Origin: Myxococcota bacterium
Lineage (GTDB): Bacteria; Myxococcota_A; UBA9160; SMWR01
DNA length: 64,000 bases
Reading direction: 5' to 3'
NCBI GenBank assembly: GCA_022447545.1
Contig: JAKVBI010000011.1
Span: forward strand, 310,001 to 374,000
A program made the position numbers and the translations under genes. This document shows, in pieces, positions 17,213 through 25,926 of this stretch. The notes under the pieces were generated by a model. That model was not told the origin of the DNA and ran no database searches. It saw only the letters and a list, made by a program, of their open reading frames with translations. How positions within the stretch are numbered: position 1 is the stretch's first letter; each line of letters begins with the position of its first letter.

Positions 17213-17599
17213 ACCGGCTCCATCGGCTCGGCGCCTCGGGCTGCACCGCCAGTGGCAGTCGCGATCTCCCAGGTGTTCAAGTCCTGGCCCTCGGGGAGTT
17301 CGTGGCAGTACGACCCCGTTCGAAGGACTCCGAGATCTCAGCGAACGCTCGAACGAGGTCAATGGAAGTCACCCCTCTGCGATGACCTCAGTTGGGGCCT
17401 CCTCAGCGGCCTCCCAGGCGCTCAGGGGCTTGTTTTTGTGGAATCGAGGTCCGCTTCCCCAGGATGGGCTGGCTCCGCTCGCCTAGGCCATCGCCAAAGC
17501 CCTCCAACCGGACTCAGTCCGTCTCAGGACAATGCAACGCCGTTGACGAAATGGCTTCCGCCGCCCTACACCTTTTCGTCAACGCCATCGAGGTCTGTC
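17213..17599. other. 387-bp non-coding gap with a stem-forming repeat near its end
   Basis: Between the zincin and the second cyclase gene. No reading frame here has coding character and no RNA gene is recognised. The only structure I see is the inverted repeat at 17541-17584, close to the downstream start codon. Confidence 0.6.
17541..17584 (+). repeat. 11-bp inverted repeat before cyclase gene
   Basis: CGTTGACGAAA (17541-17551) and TTTCGTCAACG (17574-17584) are perfect inverted copies separated by 22 nt, ending 15 nt before the ATG at 17600. It may be a paired operator or an RNA hairpin near the ribosome site. Confidence 0.55.
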
Positions 17600-18538
17600 A
17601 TGAGAACATTCATCACTCTTCTCTCTCTTCTCGCGTGGGTCGGGCTGCCTGGTTCAGGCCAATCCGAGGATTGGTTCCCCTCCCGCTACGGCCCTGAAGA
17701 CTCGCTGGGAGCTCTCAATCTCCTCTCAGCCAAGAATGTGGTCGCCGCCAGTCGCCTGGTCAAAACTGGCAAGACCTACGCGCTTGGCGTGATCACCGGC
17801 CGCGCCTCACCGGCCTTCGGTGCTCGCGCCTTCAATCTCGTCGTCTTCCCGGGCGGCGACGGCTCGGGCGTAGGCCTGGGCACCAACCGGACCACCTTCA
17901 ATGACGATTACCTCTCGTCGCATCTCGGTATCGGCACTCAGATCGATGGCCTGGGACACCTGGGCATCGATCACCGCTACTACAACGGCACCCACCAGAG
18001 CGAATTCTTTCGGCCCGACGGTGTGACACGCTTTGGCACTCACGACATCCCCCCCATCGTCACCCGCGGGGTGCTGTTGGATATGGCTGGATTACTTGGA
18101 GTGGATGTACTGGCGCCCGGCACGGCCCTCAACCGCACTGAAATCGATGCCGCAGCGAAACGGCAGGACATCGAGATCCGTCAGGGGGACGTGGTGTTGG
18201 TTCACACCGGCTGGCAGAGTCTTGCCACCAAGGAACCTTCGAAATTCATTGCAGCGGAACCCGGGTTGGGGATGGAGGGGGCGAGTTATCTGGCCGACCG
18301 GGGGGTAGTGGCGGTCGGGGCGGACACATGGGCGGTCGAGGTGCTCCCTCCCGAAAACCCTCGCGAGGCCTTTCCCGTCCACCAGGTCCTCCTGGCCAAG
18401 CATGGCGTGTACATCCTGGAGAACATCGACACAGCGGAACTCGCTGCAGACGCTGCCTACGAGTTCATGTTCGTCGCGAGCGCACCCCGCTTCGAGGGCG
18501 CGGTGCAGATGGTCGTCAATCCCGTAGCGATCCGCTGA
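17600..18538 (+). CDS. Secreted cyclase family protein
   Basis: A 312-residue protein. The first 22 residues (M-R-T-F-I-T-L-L-S-L-L-A-W-V-G-L-P-G-S-G) form a signal peptide, so the enzyme acts in the envelope. The PF04199-type motif reads G110-I-G-T-Q114-I-D116-G-L-G-H120, keeping the aspartate and last histidine but not the first two histidines; P-V-H-Q and a downstream glutamate are also kept. Relatives hydrolyse amides or lactones. The ATG at 17600 was chosen because it opens the signal peptide, although the frame is open from 17252. It is convergent with the PEP-CTERM genes. Confidence 0.85.
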   Translation: MRTFITLLSLLAWVGLPGSGQSEDWFPSRYGPEDSLGALNLLSAKNVVAASRLVKTGKTYALGVITGRASPAFGARAFNLVVFPGGDGSGVGLGTNRTTFNDDYLSSHLGIGTQIDGLGHLGIDHRYYNGTHQSEFFRPDGVTRFGTHDIPPIVTRGVLLDMAGLLGVDVLAPGTALNRTEIDAAAKRQDIEIRQGDVVLVHTGWQSLATKEPSKFIAAEPGLGMEGASYLADRGVVAVGADTWAVEVLPPENPREAFPVHQVLLAKHGVYILENIDTAELAADAAYEFMFVASAPRFEGAVQMVVNPVAIR

Positions 18539-18615
18539 AACACGGGAATCCCAACAATGGGTCGGCAACCCAAAGAGCCAACCGAGTGGACGACCGGTGA
18601 TCTCGGACGGGTGGT

Positions 18616-20151
18616 CTAACCGGTTCGTCTCACGCCTGCGCATCGGCGGCGCGACAGACCCAGCAACCCCAATCCGACCAGTAACCCGGTACTCGGCTCG
18701 GGGATGAACTGGAGACCATTGAAGGCCACGAAGGCCCCGGCGACCGTCGGCCGGAACTCGATCCACACCGGGGGAGCGCCGTTACTCTGGTGGAAGGCGA
18801 TCATCGTTTCTCTCGCCGCTTCAGCTCCAGTGCCGGGCGTGTACGAACCGTTGTGGGAGTACCAGGTGGTGCCCTCGTCCTCGCTGACCCAGATTTCGAC
18901 TTCTGAGATATCCGTCGTCTGATAGTGGAACGTCTTGATCTGGTAGCCGTCGTTGAACAAGTTGTCGATCACCAATCGGAGCCCACCCTCGGCTCCCACG
19001 CCGTCCTTTCGAAGCTCGTTGGCAAAGGCCACCGTCGAGAGCGTGTAATCGAACGGAACCACCTGCTCAGACCCGTCGATCGGCTCCATGGTCATCGTGA
19101 CGGTCCGAGAGGGAATACTCGGAATGAAAACACTCTGATCAAAACTCGTCTGGACGCTGTCCGCTGCCGTGGACCCCACAGACCACTCCACGAAGTTATC
19201 CTGGACATCACCGTTTCCGAGATCGATTCGGGGAGATTGGAGCATCTCCATGTCGCGAACGATCTGAAAGTCGTCGAAGGTCTTGACCATGTCATCTTCA
19301 TTGGTGGTCGCGACAAACGCAACGGTATCTCCGAGCGTAGTACGGTCCCCGGAAACACCGGCAACCGCTTCGAGGTCTCGATTGATCTCGATGTCGAAAT
19401 CGATCCCTTCGAGCATGTCGGTGAAGTCGGGGTTGATCCAGACCTTGAGGGTCTCCTGACCACCGGGGCTGTCATCGATGTAAAGAGCGCTGAAGACGTA
19501 ATTCGGCTTGTCGGGCTCGGCGACAACGTCAGAAACCACCCTCGTGTCGCCCAGCACCGCAAAGAAGTAGTCACTGTGATCGAAGACTCCCGGCGAAATC
19601 TCTTCGTCGATTCCGTCGTTCTCGATGCCATACGCCATGACGACACCTTCACTATCAGTGAATTCAACGGACATCTCGTAGGCTTCGTGGTTGTCTTCTA
19701 TCTGGGTCAACTCCGTGGCCGTGTAATACGCATCTTCCTGGTGGACGCCGGAGACGTCACAATCAGGGTCCTGATTTCCAGGAGGACAACCCAGGTTTTC
19801 GACCTCCTCCAGATCGAATTCACGCTCGACGCGAAACTCCTCACCATCCGTGTCGCCAACCTCGACCTTGCCATTTTCAATCACGAACGCATCGACGGGA
19901 GTCTCGTCCACGTTCTCCCAACTGCTCGTCCATGTGGCACCACTCGACACACCGCCCTGTTGAAAGGTCGTGCCATCGTCGTTTTCCGTGGGGAGGTCCG
20001 CGAGATAGGTTCCATCGTCGTAGTTAAAGAAGTCCTGGGTCAAGGGGCATGCCAAACTTGGAGTCGAAACCATGGACGTCATCGCAAGTGCCGACAGCAT
20101 GAAGCCCGACTCCATCCATGACCGAACACGGCTTGTCTTCAACATCAGCAT
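18616..20151 (-). CDS. PEP-CTERM sorting domain-containing protein
   Basis: A 511-residue exported protein. An N-terminal signal peptide (through T-P-S-L-A-C-P) is followed by a long acidic beta-rich region (about residues 40-470) and a C-terminal sorting tail: P-E-P at residue 484, a hydrophobic helix (L-L-V-G-L-G-L-L-G-L) and an R-R-R basic end. Such tails are cut by an exosortase and the protein is placed at the surface or in exopolysaccharide; no exosortase is in this window. It starts 32 nt after the second PEP-CTERM gene and probably shares its promoter. Ligand unknown. Confidence 0.87.
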   Translation of the reverse strand: MLMLKTSRVRSWMESGFMLSALAMTSMVSTPSLACPLTQDFFNYDDGTYLADLPTENDDGTTFQQGGVSSGATWTSSWENVDETPVDAFVIENGKVEVGDTDGEEFRVEREFDLEEVENLGCPPGNQDPDCDVSGVHQEDAYYTATELTQIEDNHEAYEMSVEFTDSEGVVMAYGIENDGIDEEISPGVFDHSDYFFAVLGDTRVVSDVVAEPDKPNYVFSALYIDDSPGGQETLKVWINPDFTDMLEGIDFDIEINRDLEAVAGVSGDRTTLGDTVAFVATTNEDDMVKTFDDFQIVRDMEMLQSPRIDLGNGDVQDNFVEWSVGSTAADSVQTSFDQSVFIPSIPSRTVTMTMEPIDGSEQVVPFDYTLSTVAFANELRKDGVGAEGGLRLVIDNLFNDGYQIKTFHYQTTDISEVEIWVSEDEGTTWYSHNGSYTPGTGAEAARETMIAFHQSNGAPPVWIEFRPTVAGAFVAFNGLQFIPEPSTGLLVGLGLLGLSRRRCAGVRRTG

Positions 20152-20183
20152 GGGGACCTTCCAGACGACGGCAACCCGATCAC

Positions 20184-20966
20184 CTAGAGACTCTTCCTTC
20201 TTACGAGCGCAAGGCTGAGAGCCCCAAATCCAAGAAGCAGCGCCGATCCCGGCTCGGGAACCGCGACCAGGAAAGTGCTGTTGAACGTTGCACTGTCCCG
20301 ACCCGTGAGGTTGAAGCGATGCTCGATCCCAATGTTCACATTGACAGCCCCGGCGGGGATCGTGGGACCGGGCAAGCCCGCCTGGTCGGTAGCCACGGCC
20401 ACTTGACCGAGGAAAGTGACTTGAGCACTAAAGGGATCCAGCAGGTCCAGCGCTGGGACACCATCCAAACTCGCGCTGTACCCGGGTTTGCCCGCTGTAT
20501 TCTTGATCTCTGCCGAACCATCCTCCTCACCGTCGGCCAGGGTGATCACCGTCGATCCTCCAATCAGGGAGGCCGAGAGCGGTGAGACGGCGGTGGAGAT
20601 GGAAAAACTGAAATCCTGGGCTGAACCCGTGAGGTTCGAAAAAGCCCCAACGAAGTTGATGTAGGGGTCGGGATCGTATTTGAGTTCCTGCCAACTGAGT
20701 TGGAGGGTCGAGGGGATGGTAATGGAGCCGGTTCGCAGGATCGCCAGCGTGGTCGAGCCTTCGGGCTCGACCACATCCTGACTCAATTCTGCGAGTTCGG
20801 AGTAGGTGTAGGTGTAGTCAGTGCCGTCGACGCTAACGGTCATCTCGAGGCCCGTGTGAGAGGCCGTCGAGTCCGCCAGGCTGATGCCTGGGGAGAGAAC
20901 ACACGCCACCCATAACGCGATGGATCCGTGCGAAGTAAGGATGCCAAGCCAACTTCGGGAGGACAA
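20184..20966 (-). CDS. PEP-CTERM sorting domain-containing protein
   Basis: A 260-residue exported protein with a signal sequence (W-V-A-C-V-L-S-P-G-I-S-L-A), a beta-sandwich-like body with alternating Thr/Ser strands, and a terminal tag V-P-E-P-G-S (PEP at about 237), a hydrophobic stretch and R-R-K-S-L. The only in-frame start candidate that keeps the signal peptide is TTG at 20966, which lacks a good ribosome site, so the exact start is uncertain. A sigma-54-type promoter lies at 21005-21021, about 28 nt from the predicted transcript start to this codon. It is the first gene of a two-gene PEP-CTERM operon. Confidence 0.8.
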   Translation of the reverse strand: MSSRSWLGILTSHGSIALWVACVLSPGISLADSTASHTGLEMTVSVDGTDYTYTYSELAELSQDVVEPEGSTTLAILRTGSITIPSTLQLSWQELKYDPDPYINFVGAFSNLTGSAQDFSFSISTAVSPLSASLIGGSTVITLADGEEDGSAEIKNTAGKPGYSASLDGVPALDLLDPFSAQVTFLGQVAVATDQAGLPGPTIPAGAVNVNIGIEHRFNLTGRDSATFNSTFLVAVPEPGSALLLGFGALSLALVRRKSL

Positions 20967-21004
20967 AGCTATTACCCAGTTACATTTTTCTGCTGAGAGT
21001 GAAC

Positions 21005-21021
21005 TGCAAGTACTATGCCGG
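21005..21021 (-). promoter_or_regulatory. Sigma-54 (-24/-12) promoter of the PEP-CTERM operon
   Basis: Minus strand CCGGCATAGTACTTGCA matches the sigma-54 consensus TGGCAC-N5-TTGCA, missing only the first T and the sixth C. The GG and GC dinucleotides are separated by exactly 10 bp, as required. Counting from the -12 C (21006), transcription would begin near 20994, 28 nt before the TTG at 20966. Confidence 0.7.
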
Positions 21022-21100
21022 CAAAAATCACCGGGTAGGGGTTAATTTTATTAATGATTTCAATGAATTCTGAGCGACCCCCCTCAAAACAGCGCTGAGG

Positions 21101-21151
21101 AAATGGAAAAGATTTTCCATTTTCACCCCATATAGGAACAGGTTTTCCATT
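21101..21151 (-). promoter_or_regulatory. Palindromic upstream activator site with extra half-site
   Basis: AAATGGAAAA (21101-21110) and TTTTCCATTT (21113-21122) form a perfect inverted repeat around GA. A third copy, TTTTCCATT, lies at 21143-21151, exactly 30 bp from the second. The palindrome centre is about 118 bp and the third half-site about 150 bp upstream of the predicted start, where activators of sigma-54 promoters bind. The A/T-rich bend-prone stretch 21041-21070 lies between. Confidence 0.6.
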
Positions 21152-21352
21152 ATCTGGGCCTCCCCGAATCCCTCTCCGCCGATCCTGGAAAGCATTGAAT
21201 CCGCGCCTGCTGCCTTCCCAGTAAATGCTCAACGGGAGGAATCCGAGTCCTCTGAGACCCGAAGAATCCAGAGGGCTCCTCTCCCGCGTTCGCCCATGGA
21301 GCTTGAGCGCAAGCTGCCATCCATCACGCCCTGAAAGCGGAATGGGCGCCGA

Positions 21353-24025
21353 TCAATCCCCAGGTGACGGGGAGACACGAGCCTTCGGAGACTCAGAGGT
21401 CGGATCGGACGCCATTGAGCCGACCGGGTTTCGAGACTCCGTCGCGGCATCCAGAAGCTTTTCGATCTCTTCGAACAGATTGGTATGGCGGTACGGTTTC
21501 TGGATAAAGGCGTTCCAGGGCGAGGCCTTCTCGCGGATGACCCGAAGGGCTTCCTCGGGATACCCACTCGAGAGAAGTACCGGAAGTCTGGGGCACCGAA
21601 CGCGAATGCGATCGAGGGTCTCGAGTCCACCAATCCCAGGCATGGTCAGATCCAGGATCACCAGATCCGGAATCCGCTCGGGATCGTTGAGTTCGAGCAG
21701 CGCCTCCTCTCCGCTACCGACTTGATGAACATCCAGTCCCCGCCCTCCCAACACCTTGGCCAGGACGCTGCGCACTGATTGCTCGTCGTCCACGACCAGA
21801 ACGCTGCGACCCTCGAAACAAACCGAGGAGTGTTCGCCTGGTTCGTTTTGGACCACGACTGGCTCGACGGGCTGATGCATCGGCAACAGCACGGTGAATG
21901 CGCTTCCAGTTCCCAGTGCCGTTTCAATCCTGAGCGCACCACCGTGACCATCCAGAATCCCGAGGGTCGAGGCGAGACCCAGCCCCCGTCCCGTGAATTT
22001 CGTCGTAAAGAAGGGATCGAAGATCCGTTCCAGAGTCCTTCGATCCATCCCCGTGCCGCTGTCCATGACGCGCAGAAAGACGACCTCATTCGGAATCGCT
22101 CCGTGCTCGGCAAAAGACTCCGCTAGCGACGTGGGCGGCGGCTCGCCCCGGCCCGTCTCGATTCGGATGGTTCCGATGTCGTCACCGATGGAGTCTGCTG
22201 CATTGGTCACTAGATTCATCACGATCTGGCGGATCTCGGCAGAGCCAGCGCGAACCAGCGGAAGCCCCGGCGACAAACGAAAATCGACTTCGACCCCCTT
22301 TGGAATCGAAACCATCAACAGTTCGGCAACCTCGCGAACGAGCCGCGAAAGATCCAGGTCTTCGCGGTGGAAGCTCGTCTTGCCCGCATAGGCCAACAGT
22401 TGACCCGTGAGTTCACTCGCACGCACCGCAGCGGATTGGACATCGGACAACAGCGCGTGAGCACTCGCATCCTCGGCAACCTCCTGCTGAGCGAGTTCCG
22501 CATTGGCCAGAATCGCGACCAGTAGATTATTGAAATCATGTGCGATGCCCCCGGCCAGAACGCCGAGTCCTTCGAGTTTCTGGGACTGGATCATCGCCTG
22601 GAGATCCCGCCTACGGCGAGTGACGTCGACGAAGCGCCACACGCGTCCATCGATGCCATGGCTCGCATCGATGGGAAAGGTCTGAGCTTCGACGATTCTC
22701 CCATCTTCCAGCAACAGGTCCTGCGTATCCTCGAAGTTCCGGTCGAAGTCATCGGGCCTGCGATGCCAGGCTCTCGAAAACTCACGGCGCGGCTGCTCTC
22801 GAAGCTGCCTTCCCACTTGTTCGAGGGCCTCTGTCCCCCAGGCATAGACCATCTCGCGCGAAGCACCCCAAAGTGCCGCAAAGGCCTGGTTGACATAACG
22901 GATCTCACCGCTCGAGGACTGAACGAGCAAGCCCTCCCCACTACCGTGAACCACGGCGTCAAGAACCGCCGCTCGTTCTGCAGCGATGTCGTGGGCCCGC
23001 CGAAGTGGGGTTCGGTCGCGCAGGCGCAGGCACAGTCCAGCGAGAGCACCTCGCCCCCGATAAACGGGAGAAACATCCACAACGATCCAGAGCTCTTCTC
23101 CCGTCGGCGAATGGAAGCGGTGCTCCGGACCCGGCTCGCCCCGGGGTGGGTCGAGAGCCTCGGTCAGAGAAAAACTGGGCAGAGCTTCGGCCATCAGGCC
23201 ATCGAGGGCGATCCCCGGTGCCAGCTGACCCTCTGCGAACAAACGGCTCGCCGCCGGGTTGGAGAACAGAACCCGGAGGTCTGTACTGACGATGATCACT
23301 GCATCGGCGTCCTGGTCGAGAACGCCGGGCAAAGAAACTCGCTCGAGGACAAAAAGATCCCGGCGCTCCACGGCGTAGAGGAAGAGTACGCAACACAATG
23401 CAAAGCCGAGTGCCGTCGGGTCATAGCTGAGCGGCTCGGGGCTCAGGATGTACGTCATGTTCAGCACGAGGGGAATCGTGATGGCCGCCACGAGAAAACG
23501 GCACTGGGAGCGGATCACACGGTCGGCACTCGTGATACTTCCCCGCACGTGCATCCACAGCGAAGCGAACATGACGGTGTAATTGAGGCAGGCAGTCACG
23601 ACCCACAGAGGACCGTAGGTACTTCGTCCACCGGGGTAGGTGCCAGCCAGGAATTCGCCGTGCCAGGGGTTCGTCACCAATCCAACCCAGAGCAGTGAAT
23701 TAATGACAATCAGGCTCCGAAGACCGAAGCCCGACGGGAACCGGGCGTAGCCATAGATCTGCGCGAAGCGATGGCTGAACCCCCACCAGGCAGAAGCGAT
23801 CCCCAGCAAGCCGGTATACAGGATCACCATGCCGACCCAGCGCAGGGAATCGTCCTCGGCCCAGAGGTTCGCGATCAGGTCGCCCACGGAGAAGACCAAC
23901 GCAGACGCGAAACTCAAGGGGAGCCAGGGCCACAGGGCCGCGGGCGGTCTTCGATAGAAGACGTGAGTCGTCAGGGCGACGATCAAGGCGATCGCCAAAG
24001 CGGTTGCGACTTCCCAGTCGGGCAT
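21353..24025 (-). CDS. Membrane hybrid histidine kinase (7TM, PAS, PAS, HisKA, HATPase, receiver)
   Basis: An 890-residue hybrid sensor. Residues 1-225 hold about seven hydrophobic segments of the HisKA_7TM input type, then two PAS-like domains (about 230-340 and 355-470). The HisKA H-box is A-H496-D-F-N-N; the ATPase has the N-box M-N-L-V-T-N-A-A-D (near 604), D-S-G-T-G-M and the G-R-G-L-G-L lid. The C-terminal receiver (742-860) has D-D-E near 747, phospho-acceptor D792 (V-I-L-D-L-T-M-P-G) and K843. No DNA-binding output is attached, so phosphate must pass to another protein. The ATG at 24025 has AGGGGA before it. It lies upstream of the PEP-CTERM operon. Confidence 0.9.
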   Translation of the reverse strand: MPDWEVATALAIALIVALTTHVFYRRPPAALWPWLPLSFASALVFSVGDLIANLWAEDDSLRWVGMVILYTGLLGIASAWWGFSHRFAQIYGYARFPSGFGLRSLIVINSLLWVGLVTNPWHGEFLAGTYPGGRSTYGPLWVVTACLNYTVMFASLWMHVRGSITSADRVIRSQCRFLVAAITIPLVLNMTYILSPEPLSYDPTALGFALCCVLFLYAVERRDLFVLERVSLPGVLDQDADAVIIVSTDLRVLFSNPAASRLFAEGQLAPGIALDGLMAEALPSFSLTEALDPPRGEPGPEHRFHSPTGEELWIVVDVSPVYRGRGALAGLCLRLRDRTPLRRAHDIAAERAAVLDAVVHGSGEGLLVQSSSGEIRYVNQAFAALWGASREMVYAWGTEALEQVGRQLREQPRREFSRAWHRRPDDFDRNFEDTQDLLLEDGRIVEAQTFPIDASHGIDGRVWRFVDVTRRRRDLQAMIQSQKLEGLGVLAGGIAHDFNNLLVAILANAELAQQEVAEDASAHALLSDVQSAAVRASELTGQLLAYAGKTSFHREDLDLSRLVREVAELLMVSIPKGVEVDFRLSPGLPLVRAGSAEIRQIVMNLVTNAADSIGDDIGTIRIETGRGEPPPTSLAESFAEHGAIPNEVVFLRVMDSGTGMDRRTLERIFDPFFTTKFTGRGLGLASTLGILDGHGGALRIETALGTGSAFTVLLPMHQPVEPVVVQNEPGEHSSVCFEGRSVLVVDDEQSVRSVLAKVLGGRGLDVHQVGSGEEALLELNDPERIPDLVILDLTMPGIGGLETLDRIRVRCPRLPVLLSSGYPEEALRVIREKASPWNAFIQKPYRHTNLFEEIEKLLDAATESRNPVGSMASDPTSESPKARVSPSPGD

Positions 24026-24135
24026 GACTTCCCCTCTCGACGGGCCCCAGCCGGAGGCGGTCTTCCCATTGTGATGCACAATCCGTTCCAGGCCCAGTCC
24101 AAGACCCAGGAACCGGATATCGTCGCCTGGCACTG

Positions 24136-24167
24136 CCGAGCTCGGACCTCCGTACGATTTCGGAGGT
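24136..24167. repeat. Two adjacent inverted repeats upstream of the hybrid kinase
   Basis: CCGAGCTCGG (24136-24145) is a 10-bp palindrome; ACCTCCG (24146-24152) and CGGAGGT (24161-24167) form a 7-bp-stem hairpin with an 8-nt loop. They lie in the 259-bp gap between the LLM gene and the kinase start. They could be a terminator for the former or an operator for the latter; no T-tract is present. Confidence 0.4.
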
Positions 24168-24284
24168 TTCGCCCGATTTGGTACAGCTGCGTGCCTGGAA
24201 GACACGCGGCCGGTCGGGCTGTGGCACCCGGGGGAACCCTCCCCCCGTCAACTCAGGTAATCACCTGATTCTTCATGCGGGCAC

Positions 24285-25154
24285 TCAGCCCATCTTCCCA
24301 ATGACGTCATCGCCAAAGCGGCGAACTCCGTCGACCCGGTCTGCCAATTTCGTGGTCATGCCGTGGTAGAGCACCCAGGGCATGCTCAGCAGATGAGTGA
24401 CGCCGAGATCCTCACAGCGCCGGTAGCCGTCCATGTCACCGGCATCGCTCGGACTCGCCATGATGTCGAAGGGCAGGTGCTCGCGACCGTACTCGCGCCT
24501 GTAGGTGTGAATCTTCTCGATGCACTCAGCGATCTCCGCTGTGGTCTGAAGATCGCTCAGCCATCCATCACCGAGTCGGGCAGCCCGACGCAGCGCAGCC
24601 TCTGAGATTCCTCCCACCCAAATCGGAATGCGCGCACTCGGTGCGGGCGACATCTCCAGACGGTCGAAATCGTAGAAGTCACCATGATGCTCGACCATCT
24701 CACCCGTCCACAATTTCCGCATGACCTCGACCATTTCGTCGGTCCGCCGTCCCCGGGTTCGAAAATCCTGCCCCACCAGTTCGAACTCGACGTTCGACCA
24801 ACCGACCCCCACCGTCAGCGTGACACGATCCTGCGACAGGACTGCAGCCGTCGAGATGGACTTCGCCGCCATGAACACATTCCGCATGGGCAGCACGAAG
24901 ACGTTGGTGTTGAACCTCAGTCGACGGGTGACACTCGACAGGGCTCCGATGGTCACCCAGGGATCGGGCCAGGGGGTAAAAGCCTCCCAGCGGCGTGAGC
25001 CGTCCTCGGTATAGGGATACGGGGTATCGAGGGTTTCGGGGTGAACCACATGGTCCGAGAACGAAATGGCCGTCCAACCGGACTCATCGGCCGCTACAGC
25101 GATGTCTCGTAGCTGGCCGGGATCGATGAAGGAAGCGGCGATAGTGAATTTCAA
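24285..25154 (-). CDS. LLM class (F420-type) oxidoreductase
   Basis: A 289-residue luciferase-like protein, shorter than the FMN-type copies and of the length usual for F420-dependent or TIGR03619-like members. Seen are F-S-D-H-V-V-H-P near the N-terminus, N-V-F-V-L-P-M-R-N, V-G-V-G-W-S-N-V-E-F, and I-P-I-W-V-G-G. The start is a TTG at 25154 with GGAG 6 nt before it. It is the last gene of the coupled minus-strand run, 31 nt after the NUDIX gene. Cofactor choice (F420 or FMN) is inferred from length only. Confidence 0.9.
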   Translation of the reverse strand: MKFTIAASFIDPGQLRDIAVAADESGWTAISFSDHVVHPETLDTPYPYTEDGSRRWEAFTPWPDPWVTIGALSSVTRRLRFNTNVFVLPMRNVFMAAKSISTAAVLSQDRVTLTVGVGWSNVEFELVGQDFRTRGRRTDEMVEVMRKLWTGEMVEHHGDFYDFDRLEMSPAPSARIPIWVGGISEAALRRAARLGDGWLSDLQTTAEIAECIEKIHTYRREYGREHLPFDIMASPSDAGDMDGYRRCEDLGVTHLLSMPWVLYHGMTTKLADRVDGVRRFGDDVIGKMG

Positions 25155-25185
25155 GACGGCTCCAGGCTCGAGGGTTCAACGGCGC

Positions 25186-25926
25186 TCACGCGCCCCGTTC
25201 GTAACGCCAGTCGGTATCCAGCATCCACAATCGATGGCGAGCACCGGGGAGATCAGCATCTCCCGCTTCGTAGCCCGCATCGCCGTGCCACATGGCCACC
25301 ACTCCGCCCTCCACGGGCGCCACACGTGTCGAATAGGCCTCGGGCTCGCGGGCACGGGTCGCCGTCATGGCCTGGGCCACGTCGGCGTGGCGCGAGAGTT
25401 CGTTTAGCGTGACCCAGGTCGGAGGGGCCAATTCGATTTCATTGGCGTCCCGGCGAACCAACGCATCGGCAGGCCGCATCCACGCACTGTCGTGAATCTC
25501 ACCGTCGTCGATGATGACCTTCCCGGCGGGCGCCGGGGCAATGAAGAACCAGGTCATGAAGCGCTTCGGTGTAATGGGCGGTGGCTCCCAGTGTGAGAAT
25601 GTTGCCAGGCTCTCTTCGTCGATGCGCAGGCCCGCCTCCTCCTGGGCCTCACGTACGGCGGCCCGACGGCTTGCGGCCAGCAAATCCCCGTCATCCCGCC
25701 AATCTTCGGGATCCAGACGCCCACCCGGAAACACCCACATGCCTCCAACGAAATCGAGTTTCGAGTTTCGGCGCAGCATCAGGGTCTCGAGTCCATCTTC
25801 GGTGTCTCGCACGAGGATCACCGTCGCCGCCTGACGAACCTCCGGCGTGGTGCCCTTGGCGGCCTGAGCATGACGACGGAAGCGCTCTTCGAAGGACTCC
25901 CGCTTCGACCCTTTTGCATCACTCAT
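25186..25926 (-). CDS. NUDIX hydrolase
   Basis: A 246-residue NUDIX protein. G-G-R-L-D-P-E-D opens the region and the box continues after an insertion as R-R-A-A-V-R-E-A-Q-E-E-A-G-L; the R-E-x-x-E-E catalytic core is intact. Members with this spacing cleave CoA or nucleotide diphosphates, which would fit the CoA-linked operon, but that is inference. The ATG at 25926 overlaps the end of the decarboxylase-like gene by 8 nt (ATGAGTGA), indicating translational coupling. Confidence 0.9.
   Translation of the reverse strand: MSDAKGSKRESFEERFRRHAQAAKGTTPEVRQAATVILVRDTEDGLETLMLRRNSKLDFVGGMWVFPGGRLDPEDWRDDGDLLAASRRAAVREAQEEAGLRIDEESLATFSHWEPPPITPKRFMTWFFIAPAPAGKVIIDDGEIHDSAWMRPADALVRRDANEIELAPPTWVTLNELSRHADVAQAMTATRAREPEAYSTRVAPVEGGVVAMWHGDAGYEAGDADLPGARHRLWMLDTDWRYERGA

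Larger units (their letters stand above)
20967..21352. other. 386-bp regulatory gap upstream of the PEP-CTERM operon
   Basis: Markedly more A/T-rich than its surroundings, especially 21041-21070. It holds a -24/-12 promoter and a palindromic activator-like site, listed separately. No credible gene is present. Confidence 0.7.

Noticed and set aside
18925-20121. A 398-codon open frame on the plus strand opposite the first PEP-CTERM gene
   Set aside because: The minus frame has a signal peptide and PEP-CTERM tag; the plus frame has neither a domain nor a start signal.
20972-21232. An 86-codon open frame on the minus strand upstream of the PEP-CTERM gene
   Set aside because: It covers the sigma-54 promoter and palindrome, has no ribosome site, and shows no domain or coding bias.
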